A DNA stretch of 64,000 bases from an uncultured Lachnospiraceae bacterium (GCA_910578335.1 CAJTPU010000005.1:1-64000); one strand, 5' to 3'. Numbered from the stretch's first letter, positions 43,925 through 51,750 are shown. Notes: generated by a model not told the origin, from the letters alone. Numbers and translations: made by a program.

Positions 43925-44437
43925 CTATCCGTAAATCACATCACCAAACAACGCATACTGAATGATACAGTCTGCTGCTGGTGCATCCACATACCCTGTA
44001 TCAATCCTCAGTTCATGGTCCACGCATTCTATAAAATCGCCTGCGGCTGGTCTTTTCAGATACCGCTCCAACCCCGCCAGAAAATTTGCTTTTGTAAGAA
44101 CATACTGCCGATCCTCTTCTGTGTCATGCAATATGAGTGTACCGCCTCTGCTGATCTGTTCGCTTGCATATTCTCCACGATACTTTCCGTCAACCTCTGC
44201 TTTGTCGCACCAGTAATTGATTCCTCCCTCCAGGGCCGAACACATAATATCATCTATGTCCTCGCCTGTTACCACCACATTAAAATTCACACTGAGTACA
44301 GTTTTCTTCTCGTCCTCTGCCAGCTTTCTGTAGTGGCAGATTGCTGCTTCAAGCGCTCTGGCCTGCTGGTAGTCTGTGACCGTCCCGGCCTCTTTCGCCG
44401 CCTCCAGTTGCTCCAAAATTTTCTGAATGTCCTCCAT
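43925..44437 (-). CDS. Hypothetical phage protein
   Basis: 170 residues from the ATG behind AAAGGAGAGAAAAGG. N-terminal helical (about 1-55), then a mixed region. No motif recognised. Confidence 0.68.
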   Translation of the reverse strand: MEDIQKILEQLEAAKEAGTVTDYQQARALEAAICHYRKLAEDEKKTVLSVNFNVVVTGEDIDDIMCSALEGGINYWCDKAEVDGKYRGEYASEQISRGGTLILHDTEEDRQYVLTKANFLAGLERYLKRPAAGDFIECVDHELRIDTGYVDAPAADCIIQYALFGDVIYG

Positions 44438-44559
44438 CCTTTTCTCTCCTTTCATTTTGCCATTTTATTCATTCTGGCCCTATTCTCCATCTTTCTTCTT
44501 AAAACCGCCGCCTGCCCCTATAAGAAGTTCTAAAGGGCATTTCAAGACTCCGTGCTATA

Positions 44560-44964
44560 TCAGCTACCATCACTGTCATAAGCGGCTCCGCAATGCGGGC
44601 ACTTGGTTTCTCCATAGCAGTTAAACATTTTCCCGCACTCGTTGCAGGTATCTACTTCTCCATTCCGGAACCACTCATCCAGTAAAGTTTCCGGATGCTG
44701 CCAGTCAACCGACTCGTAAAGCTCTTCTGCCATATCTACCTGTCCATCGCATATTGCCAGAAAAGAATTTCTACTGTATGTGCTATCGCTCAATTCCGGT
44801 ATGTAGCAAATTCTGTCTGGATGTTCTGTGTCATAGAAAGCCTCATCGCTCTTGAAAATCATTCCCTGGCCGTAGAACTCACGCTCTATCTTCTCTCCTT
44901 CCTCATTCTCGTCCGGTGGCGTATAGCTCCCGACCAGCAGATATTCTTTCTTACTCATTGTCAC
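44560..44964 (-). CDS. Zinc-ribbon phage protein
   Basis: 134 residues with a C-terminal zinc ribbon (CNECGKMFNCYGETKCPHCG, about 106-125). GTG start 6 nt behind GGAGG, or ATG two codons on. Overlaps the upstream gene by 14 bp. Confidence 0.68.
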   Translation of the reverse strand: MTMSKKEYLLVGSYTPPDENEEGEKIEREFYGQGMIFKSDEAFYDTEHPDRICYIPELSDSTYSRNSFLAICDGQVDMAEELYESVDWQHPETLLDEWFRNGEVDTCNECGKMFNCYGETKCPHCGAAYDSDGS

Positions 44965-45346
44965 TCTCTGCCTCCAAGTCTCTCAATGTCTGAGACAACT
45001 CCAGGATCATAGCCTCTATCGCCTCCGCATCCTCCACCAGCTCACGTATGGAAGGCACTCCTGCCGTGCCATTCCGCCTTGCCTCAACCCACATTTCAAT
45101 GTGCTCGTCGATGTCGAAATCCTCATAGTAGGATTCCAGGCTATCCCGGAAACTGTTGCACTGATTCTCAGAATCAAAATCAATTATCATGCTGAAATCT
45201 TCTCCTGCCGGGGAGTGCTGGCCCATTTCTACATACGTTCTGCCATTCTGGCTCTCTTCAATCCATGCGCTCCACCACCAGTCAAGTTCCTCCGCCTTCG
45301 CCAGCAGAATTTTCATTCCTGCAGACAATCCTTTATATTCTTCCAT
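44951..45346 (-). CDS. Hypothetical acidic phage protein
   Basis: 131 residues, pI low, Trp-rich near the start (LDWWWSAW). Some resemblance to phage antirestriction-like acidic proteins in composition only; no family claimed. Confidence 0.65.
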   Translation of the reverse strand: MEEYKGLSAGMKILLAKAEELDWWWSAWIEESQNGRTYVEMGQHSPAGEDFSMIIDFDSENQCNSFRDSLESYYEDFDIDEHIEMWVEARRNGTAGVPSIRELVEDAEAIEAMILELSQTLRDLEAESDNE

Positions 45347-45349
45347 CCA

Positions 45350-45586
45350 TCATCCCTCCACGTCTGCGTAGTACGCATCAAAGGCAATCCCGGCCTCCAC
45401 CATTTTCGCCTCCAAGAAGTTTCCGTAGCACCAGCCTTCGCCCTCTTCCCAAAAAGCATCCCAGGCTTTCCTCAATACCTCGATTGCCCTTTCCTTATCT
45501 TCCTGGCTTACCAGAAATATGCAATCCATCCACTCATTCGTGCTGGACTGTACTCTGATGCAGCCGCCTTTCATTTCTTCAACCAT
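45350..45586 (-). CDS. Hypothetical phage protein
   Basis: 78 residues, start behind AGGAGGCGGCAGTT. Resembles small phage proteins with an alpha/beta fold (WDAFWEEGEGWCYGNFLEA), function unknown. Confidence 0.65.
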   Translation of the reverse strand: MVEEMKGGCIRVQSSTNEWMDCIFLVSQEDKERAIEVLRKAWDAFWEEGEGWCYGNFLEAKMVEAGIAFDAYYADVEG

Positions 45587-45598
45587 AACTGCCGCCTC

Positions 45599-45982
45599 CT
45601 AAATGTAATAACAGCTGAAATTCCAATGGTGTCCGAACTCATAGTAAAGCCCGTACTTCTTGAAAATCGCATCAAACTTATTTCTGATTCCCTGGAACAT
45701 GCCGTAGTAGAGCATTTCGCATACCACACCCTCAAAACTCATGCTGAGGATATGGTCCGGATTCACATACTCAAAATACGTTTCCGGCTCCACTCCTTCC
45801 TCCACAAACAAATGCTCCCGGTCGTTGTAGTAATAGTGGCCGTCCGGCCCTTTGCATCCGAACCTTTTGTGGTTGAAATAAATATCCACATCCTGCCATA
45901 ACCCATGCTCCAGCAGAAACTCTCTGATCTCGATTGCCAGATTCTCAATTCTTTCCGGAGTCAGCCTTACCGTCTCATTCAT
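45599..45982 (-). CDS. Hypothetical phage protein
   Basis: 127 residues from an ATG that overlaps the upstream stop (ATGA), behind GGAGGTGATGGTGGA. Rich in aromatic residues. No motif recognised. Confidence 0.66.
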   Translation of the reverse strand: MNETVRLTPERIENLAIEIREFLLEHGLWQDVDIYFNHKRFGCKGPDGHYYYNDREHLFVEEGVEPETYFEYVNPDHILSMSFEGVVCEMLYYGMFQGIRNKFDAIFKKYGLYYEFGHHWNFSCYYI

Positions 45983-46158
45983 TCCACCATCACCTCCCTT
46001 GCTATGCCCCTGTTCCTCTGGCGGGCCTTCTTTTTCAGATTCCTTTTCCATCTGCGGATCGTCACGGCCTTTGTGTGGTTCCTGGAAAAACAGTAATCAT
46101 CCAGGACATACCTCCCATGTTGCTCACGCTCTCCGTATGCATGCATTTTTCTCGCCAT
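45979..46158 (-). CDS. Small basic phage protein
   Basis: 59 residues, very basic (AVTIRRWKRNLKKKARQRNR), likely nucleic-acid binding. GGAGG lies 13 nt before the first ATG; an in-frame ATG four codons on is possible. Coupled to the next gene by ATGA. Confidence 0.55.
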   Translation of the reverse strand: MARKMHAYGEREQHGRYVLDDYCFSRNHTKAVTIRRWKRNLKKKARQRNRGIAREVMVE

Positions 46159-46160
46159 AT

Positions 46161-46316
46161 CTACTGCTTTGCCTCCTTTCTTCTTTCATTTACCAGAACC
46201 AGGAGCGTTGCCCTATCCATTCCCAGGATTCCAAGCTCCCTCTCAATGCGCTTCATAGCAGCTCTATCTCCAGCCGCCACCGCCTCTTCATATTGTCTGA
46301 TATATTCCTCCAGCAT
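46161..46316 (-). CDS. Small helical phage protein
   Basis: 51 residues from the ATG behind AAGGAGGATGAA. Predicted two-helix hairpin (YIRQYEEAVAAGDRAAMKRIE). The longer frame overlaps the upstream gene. Confidence 0.6.
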   Translation of the reverse strand: MLEEYIRQYEEAVAAGDRAAMKRIERELGILGMDRATLLVLVNERRKEAKQ

Positions 46317-46326
46317 TTCATCCTCC

Positions 46327-46557
46327 TTACGCAAATGGTGCTGCTGCCGGAGCAAATCCTCTGCAGTCGTACATCATTTCTACTGCGCTTTCGTAATGCC
46401 TCAGAGACGCAAGCTGATCATATAATCTGCCTACTTCCTGTTCCTCTTTGGCATATGCGCCTGCTGGGGCGAATCCACACCCCAGCTCAATGTCCACCTG
46501 GACAAACCGTTCAATCTCCAGTATCTTTTTGATAATCTCCTTTTTCTGTCTTGTCAT
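46327..46557 (-). CDS. Small helical phage protein
   Basis: 76 residues, helical N terminus and Ala/Phe/Pro tail (GFAPAAAPFA) that repeats a GFAPAGAY segment at about 28-35. Overlaps upstream gene as ATGA. Confidence 0.6.
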   Translation of the reverse strand: MTRQKKEIIKKILEIERFVQVDIELGCGFAPAGAYAKEEQEVGRLYDQLASLRHYESAVEMMYDCRGFAPAAAPFA

Positions 46558-46964
46558 GCCTGCGTTTCCTCCTGGACCTCTTTCTTTTTCCTTCTGGATG
46601 TCGTTTTCTTCTCGCCTGTGGATGCCTTGCGGCCTCTCTTCGGCTTTTCCGGCTCTGGAGCTGCCTCTGCCTGCTCTTCCGGTTTGCTCTCAGCTGCCTG
46701 CTCCAACACTTCTTCCTGGGCCAGTTCAGTTTTCAATTCACTTACTGGTACCGCCTCGATCACTGCCGCCTCCGGCAACCTTTCCTGCAGTTTATAGCGC
46801 TTGCGGATAGAGGCAATCATCAGTGCCACTTCCTCGCTTACCAGTGCCTTATCTTCATCTGTCAAACCTGCGGACAAATCCTCTCTGTCCTGCCAATAAT
46901 CTGCGTTATCCAGAAACGCATCAATAACTCTCTTTGCTCTGTCATGCTTAACATCCCACTTCAT
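46554..46964 (-). CDS. Phage protein with AT-hook-like tail
   Basis: 136 residues. Helical N-terminal part (about 1-60), an Ala/Glu-rich linker and a basic end with KPKRGRK (about 107-113), an AT-hook-like core, then Lys/Arg clusters. DNA binding is inferred. Confidence 0.66.
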   Translation of the reverse strand: MKWDVKHDRAKRVIDAFLDNADYWQDREDLSAGLTDEDKALVSEEVALMIASIRKRYKLQERLPEAAVIEAVPVSELKTELAQEEVLEQAAESKPEEQAEAAPEPEKPKRGRKASTGEKKTTSRRKKKEVQEETQA

Positions 46965-47158
46965 ACTCTGATTCCTCCTACTTTTTCAAATTCAAATATT
47001 CCAATGCTCTGAATAAACTTCTTTGTGGTCCTCAAACCTTTTCCCATCTGTTGTCCGCTTATGTACTGGCGGAGATAATAACCTCCGGCCAGCTTAGCGA
47101 CTTCCCATACCTTGTTGCCGTTCCACTTATCCCGGTAAAACTCTCTATGAACTGCCAT
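46961..47158 (-). CDS. Hypothetical phage protein
   Basis: 65 residues, basic, beta-rich (VWEVAKLAGGYYLRQYISGQ), similar in layout to small phage proteins that start with a short beta-meander. Overlaps the next gene by 4 bp. Confidence 0.62.
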   Translation of the reverse strand: MAVHREFYRDKWNGNKVWEVAKLAGGYYLRQYISGQQMGKGLRTTKKFIQSIGIFEFEKVGGIRV

Positions 47159-47162
47159 GGCG

Positions 47163-47312
47163 CTACTCCTTTTCTTCTCCGGCGATTACTGCCAGCACCA
47201 GCACTCCGTTTACCAGAATTGCTACCAGATTCCCGGCCTTCATTCCATCATGCAGGCCGACCATGAAATTGATAAACAATACCGCCTGTAGAAACCTTCT
47301 GATTTTCCTCAT
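47163..47312 (-). CDS. Small phage membrane protein
   Basis: 49 residues, ATG behind AAAGGAGGCTGAAAGGCA. Basic start (RKIRRF) and two short hydrophobic stretches (about 10-20 and 28-44). Function unknown. Confidence 0.58.
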   Translation of the reverse strand: MRKIRRFLQAVLFINFMVGLHDGMKAGNLVAILVNGVLVLAVIAGEEKE

Positions 47313-47397
47313 TGCCTTTCAGCCTCCTTTATGGTAGACTTGGTATGCAAGGGGAGTTCTCCCTCCCCAAGCATCCAAGGAACTGTTCGTTTAGTTG

Positions 47398-47553
47398 CTA
47401 ATCAATCCATTCCAGAATCGCCGTGACTATTGCTAAAAGCATTGTCACTATGGTAAATACGATGCTTGCGAGGCTCTCGTAAATCTGGAATCTGATCTGT
47501 CTCTGTTCGAGCAGTTCTTTTTCTTTCTGTCGTTTCTTCTTTCCTTTTCCCAA
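47398..47553 (-). CDS. Small phage membrane protein, first gene after P2
   Basis: 51 residues from TTG, 7 nt behind AGGAGG. A basic stretch (GKGKKKRQKEKE) precedes one membrane helix (about 29-47). It is preferred over the overlapping 69-residue frame that would have to start inside promoter P2. Confidence 0.6.
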   Translation of the reverse strand: MGKGKKKRQKEKELLEQRQIRFQIYESLASIVFTIVTMLLAIVTAILEWID

Positions 47554-47587
47554 ATGGCGTCCTCCTTTCCGTTGGATTTAATCAAGC

Positions 47588-47663
47588 ATTTGTTTTGTTT
47601 GATTATGTATATATTATACTTCGCAACTGCGAGTTTGTCAATAGTTTTACTTCTCAAAATGCA
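47588..47663 (-). promoter_or_regulatory. Promoter P2 with operator, 76-bp repeat copy 2
   Basis: Identical over 76 bp to P1: TTGACA (47636-47641), 17 nt with the dyad TTCGCAACTGCGAG (47620-47633), TATAAT (47613-47618). It drives the leftward early cluster from 47553. Same regulator expected as for P1. Confidence 0.9.
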
Positions 47664-47809
47664 AATTTTTTACCCATCCAGCTCTCAACATTGAATTTAT
47701 GGAGGATATGCTTATTGAAGGCTCAAATCTGGTGCATTTCATTTCTGCTCATTTTCTGTTCTTTATGGGAAAAGTCCGAGAAACCGCATAAATACGCTAT
47801 CGCTTGTAA

Positions 47810-47857
47810 GATTTCTTACATGATTTCTCGTTAGATTTCTGGTAGGATTCTTTACTA
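47810..47857. repeat. Four 12-bp iteron-like repeats
   Basis: GATTTCT-headed 12-mers in direct tandem (47810, 47822, 47834, and a one-base variant at 47846), followed by AGAGATAA-type repeats and an AT stretch to about 47895. Together with the DnaA boxes they resemble a replication origin. The stretch 47664-48037 holds no gene that I can support. Confidence 0.6.
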
Positions 47858-47959
47858 GAGATAAGAGATAAAGAGATTAGAGATATATAATATATGGTCA
47901 GCTTTTGAAATCTGACCGCCTTTATTTACTCTCATTTGAGTATTTTATTCACATATCCG

Positions 47960-47977
47960 TGTGGATAATGTGGATAA
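47960..47977. other. Two abutting perfect DnaA boxes
   Basis: TGTGGATAA twice head to tail, each the exact complement of the consensus DnaA box TTATCCACA. They stand about 100 bp from the iteron-like repeats, with an AT-rich stretch between: the layout of an origin. Confidence 0.65.
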
Positions 47978-48036
47978 TTCCTTGATTCAAAACACATTGA
48001 CTTTTCTGCCGAATTGGGATATTATCTAAATAGAAA

Positions 48037-48068
48037 AGGGCATCTGCTGGTAACAGACACCCTTTAGG
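48037..48068 (-). terminator. Terminator after the toxin-like gene
   Basis: Minus-strand stem AAAGGG..TCTG / CAGA..CCCTTT with a 7-nt loop, then TTTTC. It should end the short transcript of the membrane peptide gene. Confidence 0.7.
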
Positions 48069-48137
48069 CACTACCGATAAACGGTTGGCCCGATAATGTT
48101 GAACAGAAAAGCCGCTCAGTTTCTCAGACCGGGGCGG

Positions 48138-48236
48138 CTACTTCTGTGTCTTGTTGCTATCTTTACCAAAGGTATATCCGATTCCGAAACAGGTCAAGCC
48201 AAAGCTCAACACTGCAATAAGTCCCAAAATATCCAT
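48138..48236 (-). CDS. Putative type I toxin, 32-residue membrane peptide
   Basis: ATG behind AGGAGGGCTGAGCCAT. One hydrophobic helix (about 3-24, ending GIGYTFGK) and a charged end SNKTQK, like the holin-like toxins of Firmicutes type I systems. It has its own promoter and a long structured 5' leader; a hairpin (48109-48140) overlaps its stop. Confidence 0.6.
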   Translation of the reverse strand: MDILGLIAVLSFGLTCFGIGYTFGKDSNKTQK

Positions 48237-48348
48237 ATGGCTCAGCCCTCCTTTCCTTTCGATTCCCTTTCAGGTTTCTATGTAATCGGAGGGTCACAGT
48301 CCCCCCGTAGAGGGCCAACCGCCTACCATCCTGGTAGCACCCACAAAA

Positions 48349-48377
48349 ATGCTACCACAGAATCCGGCAAATTTCAA
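48349..48377 (-). promoter_or_regulatory. Promoter of the toxin-like gene
   Basis: TTGAAA, 17 nt, TAGCAT on the minus strand. The leader of about 100 nt holds the perfect stem CTACCA/TGGTAG (48323-48337) and a G/C-rich block. A possible plus-strand terminator at 48398-48431 (AAAAGC/GCTTTT) may belong to an antisense RNA. The rest of 48378-48558 shows no gene. Confidence 0.5.
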
Positions 48378-48558
48378 CCATTTCCGCATATAGGTCTAAA
48401 AGCTCATACTCGGCTCAATACCGGGCTTTTCTCTTTAGGCATAGGATAGGTGGTAAAATCGTCTATCGTTGCTCAGGCACATTTCGTCAAATTACCCGGT
48501 CAAATTTTGGTTATTTTGTATATTGATTTTTTCTGCTGATTTGCTCCGCATTTTCAAC

Positions 48559-48594
48559 TAAAAAACAGCCCCAGCCATTACGGCCAGGGCCTAT
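48559..48594 (-). terminator. Terminator of the lysis operon
   Basis: A 10-bp stem with G-U pairs (GGCCCTGGCC / GGCTGGGGCT) then TGTTTTTT on the minus strand, directly after the last late gene. Confidence 0.85.
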
Positions 48595-48597
48595 CTT

Positions 48598-48771
48598 TTA
48601 TTCCTCCGAATTTATAAAATCCTTGCAGTCCAGCTCACGGTATGCCTTTTCAAAGGCAGACTTCGGACTCCATGATTCATACCCATCCGGATATTTCACC
48701 CGGTACCCAGGGCGTCCGTTCCTCTCCTGTGGCTCTGCTTTCACGATTTTTACACCGATGTAATTTTTCAT
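48598..48771 (-). CDS. Small conserved phage protein
   Basis: 57 residues from the ATG behind GGAGGACATC. The core YRVKYPDGYESWSPKSAFEKAY is a pattern widespread in Firmicutes phages near lysis genes. Function unknown. The ribosome site overlaps the endolysin stop. Confidence 0.8.
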   Translation of the reverse strand: MKNYIGVKIVKAEPQERNGRPGYRVKYPDGYESWSPKSAFEKAYRELDCKDFINSEE

Positions 48772-48780
48772 GATGTCCTC

Positions 48781-50169
48781 CTATTTTGCAAGATACTTAC
48801 TGCTGGCAAAACCGGTATATTGCTTTCCGTTTACTGTCGCCACAATGTAGAGCCACTTCGTTCCGGATACGTCCGTATAATATCCGTAACACTGGCACTT
48901 CGTTCCTTTTGGCATGATAACAATGGAGGCGTATTTATCGCTCCCTGCGCCATATCTCAGATTCAGCCCTGTCGTGGTTTTGTACGCCCCGGCCAGCTTG
49001 CTGTCTTTAGACTGTGCGGGCTGCAGTTTTGCAATCAATGCGCCTGTTGATCCAGATGCTGCAGGTGCAGATGTGGTGTCTGTGGAAATGCCGGCTTTTT
49101 CCAGAGTCTTTTTATAGCTCGCGCCATTGTCCAATCCGCAGACGGTGTGGCTGGATGCCTTAACATAAATCGCCCCTCTGACACAATATGCGGCACTGGA
49201 AAGATATGTAGAATCCGCGATGATCTTGTACCCCAATTTCTGCAGAGCCGCTTTCATGGTTGATGTTGTCCACCCATTGCTGCCATAGGTTGCGCCGCTC
49301 GCCCCGGATGCTACCGCCGCCACATTCTGTAGGGAAGAGCAGTCGCAATTACACTTCCCTACTCTGGAAAGATCATATCCCGCCGCCTTTGCCAAAGTAT
49401 TCAGCGTGTTACGATCAGACTGCCCATAACCGATATTGTTGTTTGCACAGGCTGCCTCCACTGCCTTTGCGTGTTTCTCCCGGACCGCCGCATCCGGATG
49501 AATCGCCACATAGTCCCACGGCTTGCTGTACCAGGAGCGGACGCATACCTCTCCGCCTGTCTGATCCCCTTTCGCTCCGTTGATAGTTCCCTTTTCGCTG
49601 ATGCTTGCGTGTCCGATTCTTACTGACATATTATTACCTCCATTCAATGCTGATCCTGTATACTTCTCATAATATTTCTGGCCGTACCCGGCTCTTTTTA
49701 CCTTAACCGCCTCACTCTGGTCTGCTGGCCTCTCGTACTGTGTCAGCAATACATCGGATGCCTCTCTCACGGACTTTGCAGATTTCATAACTGCCAACAC
49801 AGCTTTGTACCCTGTGCTTAACTCATGATATCCAAATTCAAACTGCATTTCCGTATCTCCGATAGAACATCCTCTCTCCTGTGCAAAACAGAGCAAATTC
49901 TGCTTACGACTCCAGTAGGTCCACTGCGCCAGGCCATACCCGGCACTGTCATGTACGAAATTTGTATAGCTGCCGTTATCGACAGCCTTTGTATAGCTTT
50001 CATCCGTATAGCCCAGCTTTTTCTCAAAGTTATTCTGCAGGTTCTTTGGATTCAATCCGGATTCTGCAAACCAATGGGCCATGAGGGCGGCAACGCCATA
50101 AGCATTGCCAACCCTCGCCATGAAAAAATTCCACATCTGCTCTTCTACGTTTTTCCCGATAAGCGACAT
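48781..50169 (-). CDS. Modular endolysin
   Basis: 462 residues. N-terminal phage tail-lysozyme-type domain (about 1-165; catalytic Glu in WFAESGLNP). A central Cys-dependent NlpC/P60 or amidase-like domain covers about 183-330, with catalytic Cys in CNCDCSSLQ. The end (about 400-462) is a bacterial SH3 wall-binding domain. It degrades peptidoglycan at lysis. A second start (ATG at 49629 with GGAGGTAATAAT) lies inside the gene and would yield the amidase-SH3 part alone. Confidence 0.87.
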   Translation of the reverse strand: MSLIGKNVEEQMWNFFMARVGNAYGVAALMAHWFAESGLNPKNLQNNFEKKLGYTDESYTKAVDNGSYTNFVHDSAGYGLAQWTYWSRKQNLLCFAQERGCSIGDTEMQFEFGYHELSTGYKAVLAVMKSAKSVREASDVLLTQYERPADQSEAVKVKRAGYGQKYYEKYTGSALNGGNNMSVRIGHASISEKGTINGAKGDQTGGEVCVRSWYSKPWDYVAIHPDAAVREKHAKAVEAACANNNIGYGQSDRNTLNTLAKAAGYDLSRVGKCNCDCSSLQNVAAVASGASGATYGSNGWTTSTMKAALQKLGYKIIADSTYLSSAAYCVRGAIYVKASSHTVCGLDNGASYKKTLEKAGISTDTTSAPAASGSTGALIAKLQPAQSKDSKLAGAYKTTTGLNLRYGAGSDKYASIVIMPKGTKCQCYGYYTDVSGTKWLYIVATVNGKQYTGFASSKYLAK

Positions 50170-50181
50170 ACTACCGCCTCC

Positions 50182-50541
50182 TTATTCTGCAGACTTCGGT
50201 GCCTCGTCTACTGCCTCGATAACGACACCGGCATTTTCTTCAATCTTCATCTGCTTAACCGCCGCCTCGATCAGTACATCCAGCTGTTCATCAGACAAAG
50301 CTATATTTTTTGCCATCAGGATTTCCTTCAGAAACTCCGTCACATAGGCTTTCTTATCCTGCCCGCCCTGCTCCCAAAGAACCTGCTGTGCCTTCAGTAC
50401 CGCATACCTGGCCCACTTCTCAGCTGTAGCCAGCTTATCGGCGCCTATTTTCTCCTTCAGCCACGGAACCAGGTACCTTGTGATAACCAGCACCGCCACC
50501 ATCACCACAACTTTGACAACCTCAAAAATAATCTCATTCAT
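50182..50541 (-). CDS. Phage holin (LLH type)
   Basis: 119 residues. One N-terminal membrane helix (about 4-26, VVKVVVMVAVLVITRYLVPWL) with the helix-rich acidic tail typical of the phage_holin_6/LLH family. It permits endolysin access to the wall and sits 12 bp before the endolysin gene. Confidence 0.8.
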   Translation of the reverse strand: MNEIIFEVVKVVVMVAVLVITRYLVPWLKEKIGADKLATAEKWARYAVLKAQQVLWEQGGQDKKAYVTEFLKEILMAKNIALSDEQLDVLIEAAVKQMKIEENAGVVIEAVDEAPKSAE

Positions 50542-50857
50542 CTGTCATTTCCTCGCTTTCCTTTGATTCTGCTGATTTCTCAGCCTGCTTTTCCTCCTGT
50601 TCCCACTGATGCTCTCTCCGTCTGTCCTTATTGGTCCGAATCCATCCGCAGATGCCGCATTCCCCGATTGTGGCTGCTATGACCGCACAGGCGTATGATT
50701 CCGGTATCATTCCCTGCTCCCGGAAGATACAGAGCATCTGCCAGTTAAACCAAACAAAAAAGGCACCAACCAGAATCAAAATCAGATTCAACGTGCCTAT
50801 TCTGCCTATGACTTCCTTTAATTTTTTCAGTGGACGGAGCCTTTTTCTTTTCTTCAT
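50534..50857 (-). CDS. Membrane protein of the lysis module
   Basis: 107 residues from the ATG behind AAGGAGGACGGCACAC. Basic N terminus, two membrane helices (about 20-40 and 54-72) and a Glu/Lys-rich end. Possibly a second holin or antiholin. Confidence 0.68.
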   Translation of the reverse strand: MKKRKRLRPLKKLKEVIGRIGTLNLILILVGAFFVWFNWQMLCIFREQGMIPESYACAVIAATIGECGICGWIRTNKDRRREHQWEQEEKQAEKSAESKESEEMTDE

Positions 50858-50871
50858 GTGTGCCGTCCTCC

Positions 50872-51255
50872 TTACACCAGGAATGAATTTTCCCGCCTGC
50901 ACCTCTCGTATGTGCGCCTGGTATTTTCGATAGCCAGTACCGCCTTGCTGTTCTTATAGTTCGGATGGGTACTGCAGTATCTCTCGTATTCGTCAATGTC
51001 GCCCAGAATTTGGTTGAAATGCTCTTCCGTATGCTTTACATGGTGCCGGATTTCATCGTCAAACCTAAGTATGCGGTATCTGGCATCTGTAGCCTCACTC
51101 TCATTCAGCTTATCCATGATTTCAACATTCATCGCCCTGCCGATTGCTCTGGCAATTTTAGACCACGGATTGACCTTTATCGGCGCCAGCTGGATGATTG
51201 TCAGCAGAATAAACAATACTCCGCCTCCGCTTGTGATGATTTCATTCAGACTCAT
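50872..51255 (-). CDS. Phage membrane-anchored protein
   Basis: 127 residues from the ATG behind AAAGGAGGTAAGT. One N-terminal helix (about 9-25) and a helical C-terminal domain. The position suggests a lysis or tail-completion role. Confidence 0.65.
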   Translation of the reverse strand: MSLNEIITSGGGVLFILLTIIQLAPIKVNPWSKIARAIGRAMNVEIMDKLNESEATDARYRILRFDDEIRHHVKHTEEHFNQILGDIDEYERYCSTHPNYKNSKAVLAIENTRRTYERCRRENSFLV

Positions 51256-51257
51256 AC

Positions 51258-51539
51258 TTACCTCCTTTCCACAACGGAAGATGCAATATCCCGGAACTCT
51301 GCCGGTACACAGGACGCATCCAGGTTGTATTCTTCCAGTAATTCCGATATGACGGATGAAAGAATGGCATCCGCAACCGGGTTCTTTCCCGGCACATACG
51401 AATGCCACACAAGATGATTATGTAGATTAAACAATGTTATCTCGTTTTCTTCCGTCATTTCCAGATGCAGGTAGTCAAATGCCCTTTCCAGCCTGTCAAA
51501 ATCAAAAATCTCTTCATGGCTGATTCTCTTACTCTGCAT
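51258..51539 (-). CDS. Hypothetical phage protein
   Basis: 93 residues from the ATG 9 nt behind GAGG. Acidic. No motif recognised. The longer frame overlaps the upstream coiled-coil gene and is rejected. Confidence 0.62.
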   Translation of the reverse strand: MQSKRISHEEIFDFDRLERAFDYLHLEMTEENEITLFNLHNHLVWHSYVPGKNPVADAILSSVISELLEEYNLDASCVPAEFRDIASSVVERR

Positions 51540-51750
51540 CTGCATTTTCCTCGCTTTCCCCGATAGTTTCCAATTCCGCCTCCAGCTCATTGATCTTGTC
51601 TCTGAGTGCCTGTCTCTGCTGTTTGGTATCTTCATAATCCGTTGCAGAAATCTGGCCCTCGGCAAACTTCAAAGCCTTGTAATCGGTACTCGTGAGAATC
51701 TGCTTTAACCCTGCAATCTCAGACTCGATTGCTCTTTTTCTATCATCCAT
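51529..51750 (-). CDS. Phage coiled-coil protein
   Basis: 73 residues, start behind GGAGGTGTGCAGC, overlapping the reverse transcriptase end by 8 bp. One long helix pair (ESEIAGLKQIL ... LRDKINELEAELE), like small XkdX-neighbour proteins. It is too short and too simple to be called the DGR accessory protein Avd. Confidence 0.62.
   Translation of the reverse strand: MDDRKRAIESEIAGLKQILTSTDYKALKFAEGQISATDYEDTKQQRQALRDKINELEAELETIGESEENADAE

Noticed and set aside
47448..47657. 69-codon frame across promoter P2
   Set aside because: It would start upstream of its own promoter. A TTG-started 51-codon membrane protein in another frame has the ribosome site.
51529..51750. DGR accessory protein Avd
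   Set aside because: 73 residues and a simple helix pair, against about 120 residues and a basic four-helix barrel for Avd; it lies downstream of the reverse transcriptase, beside the lysis genes.
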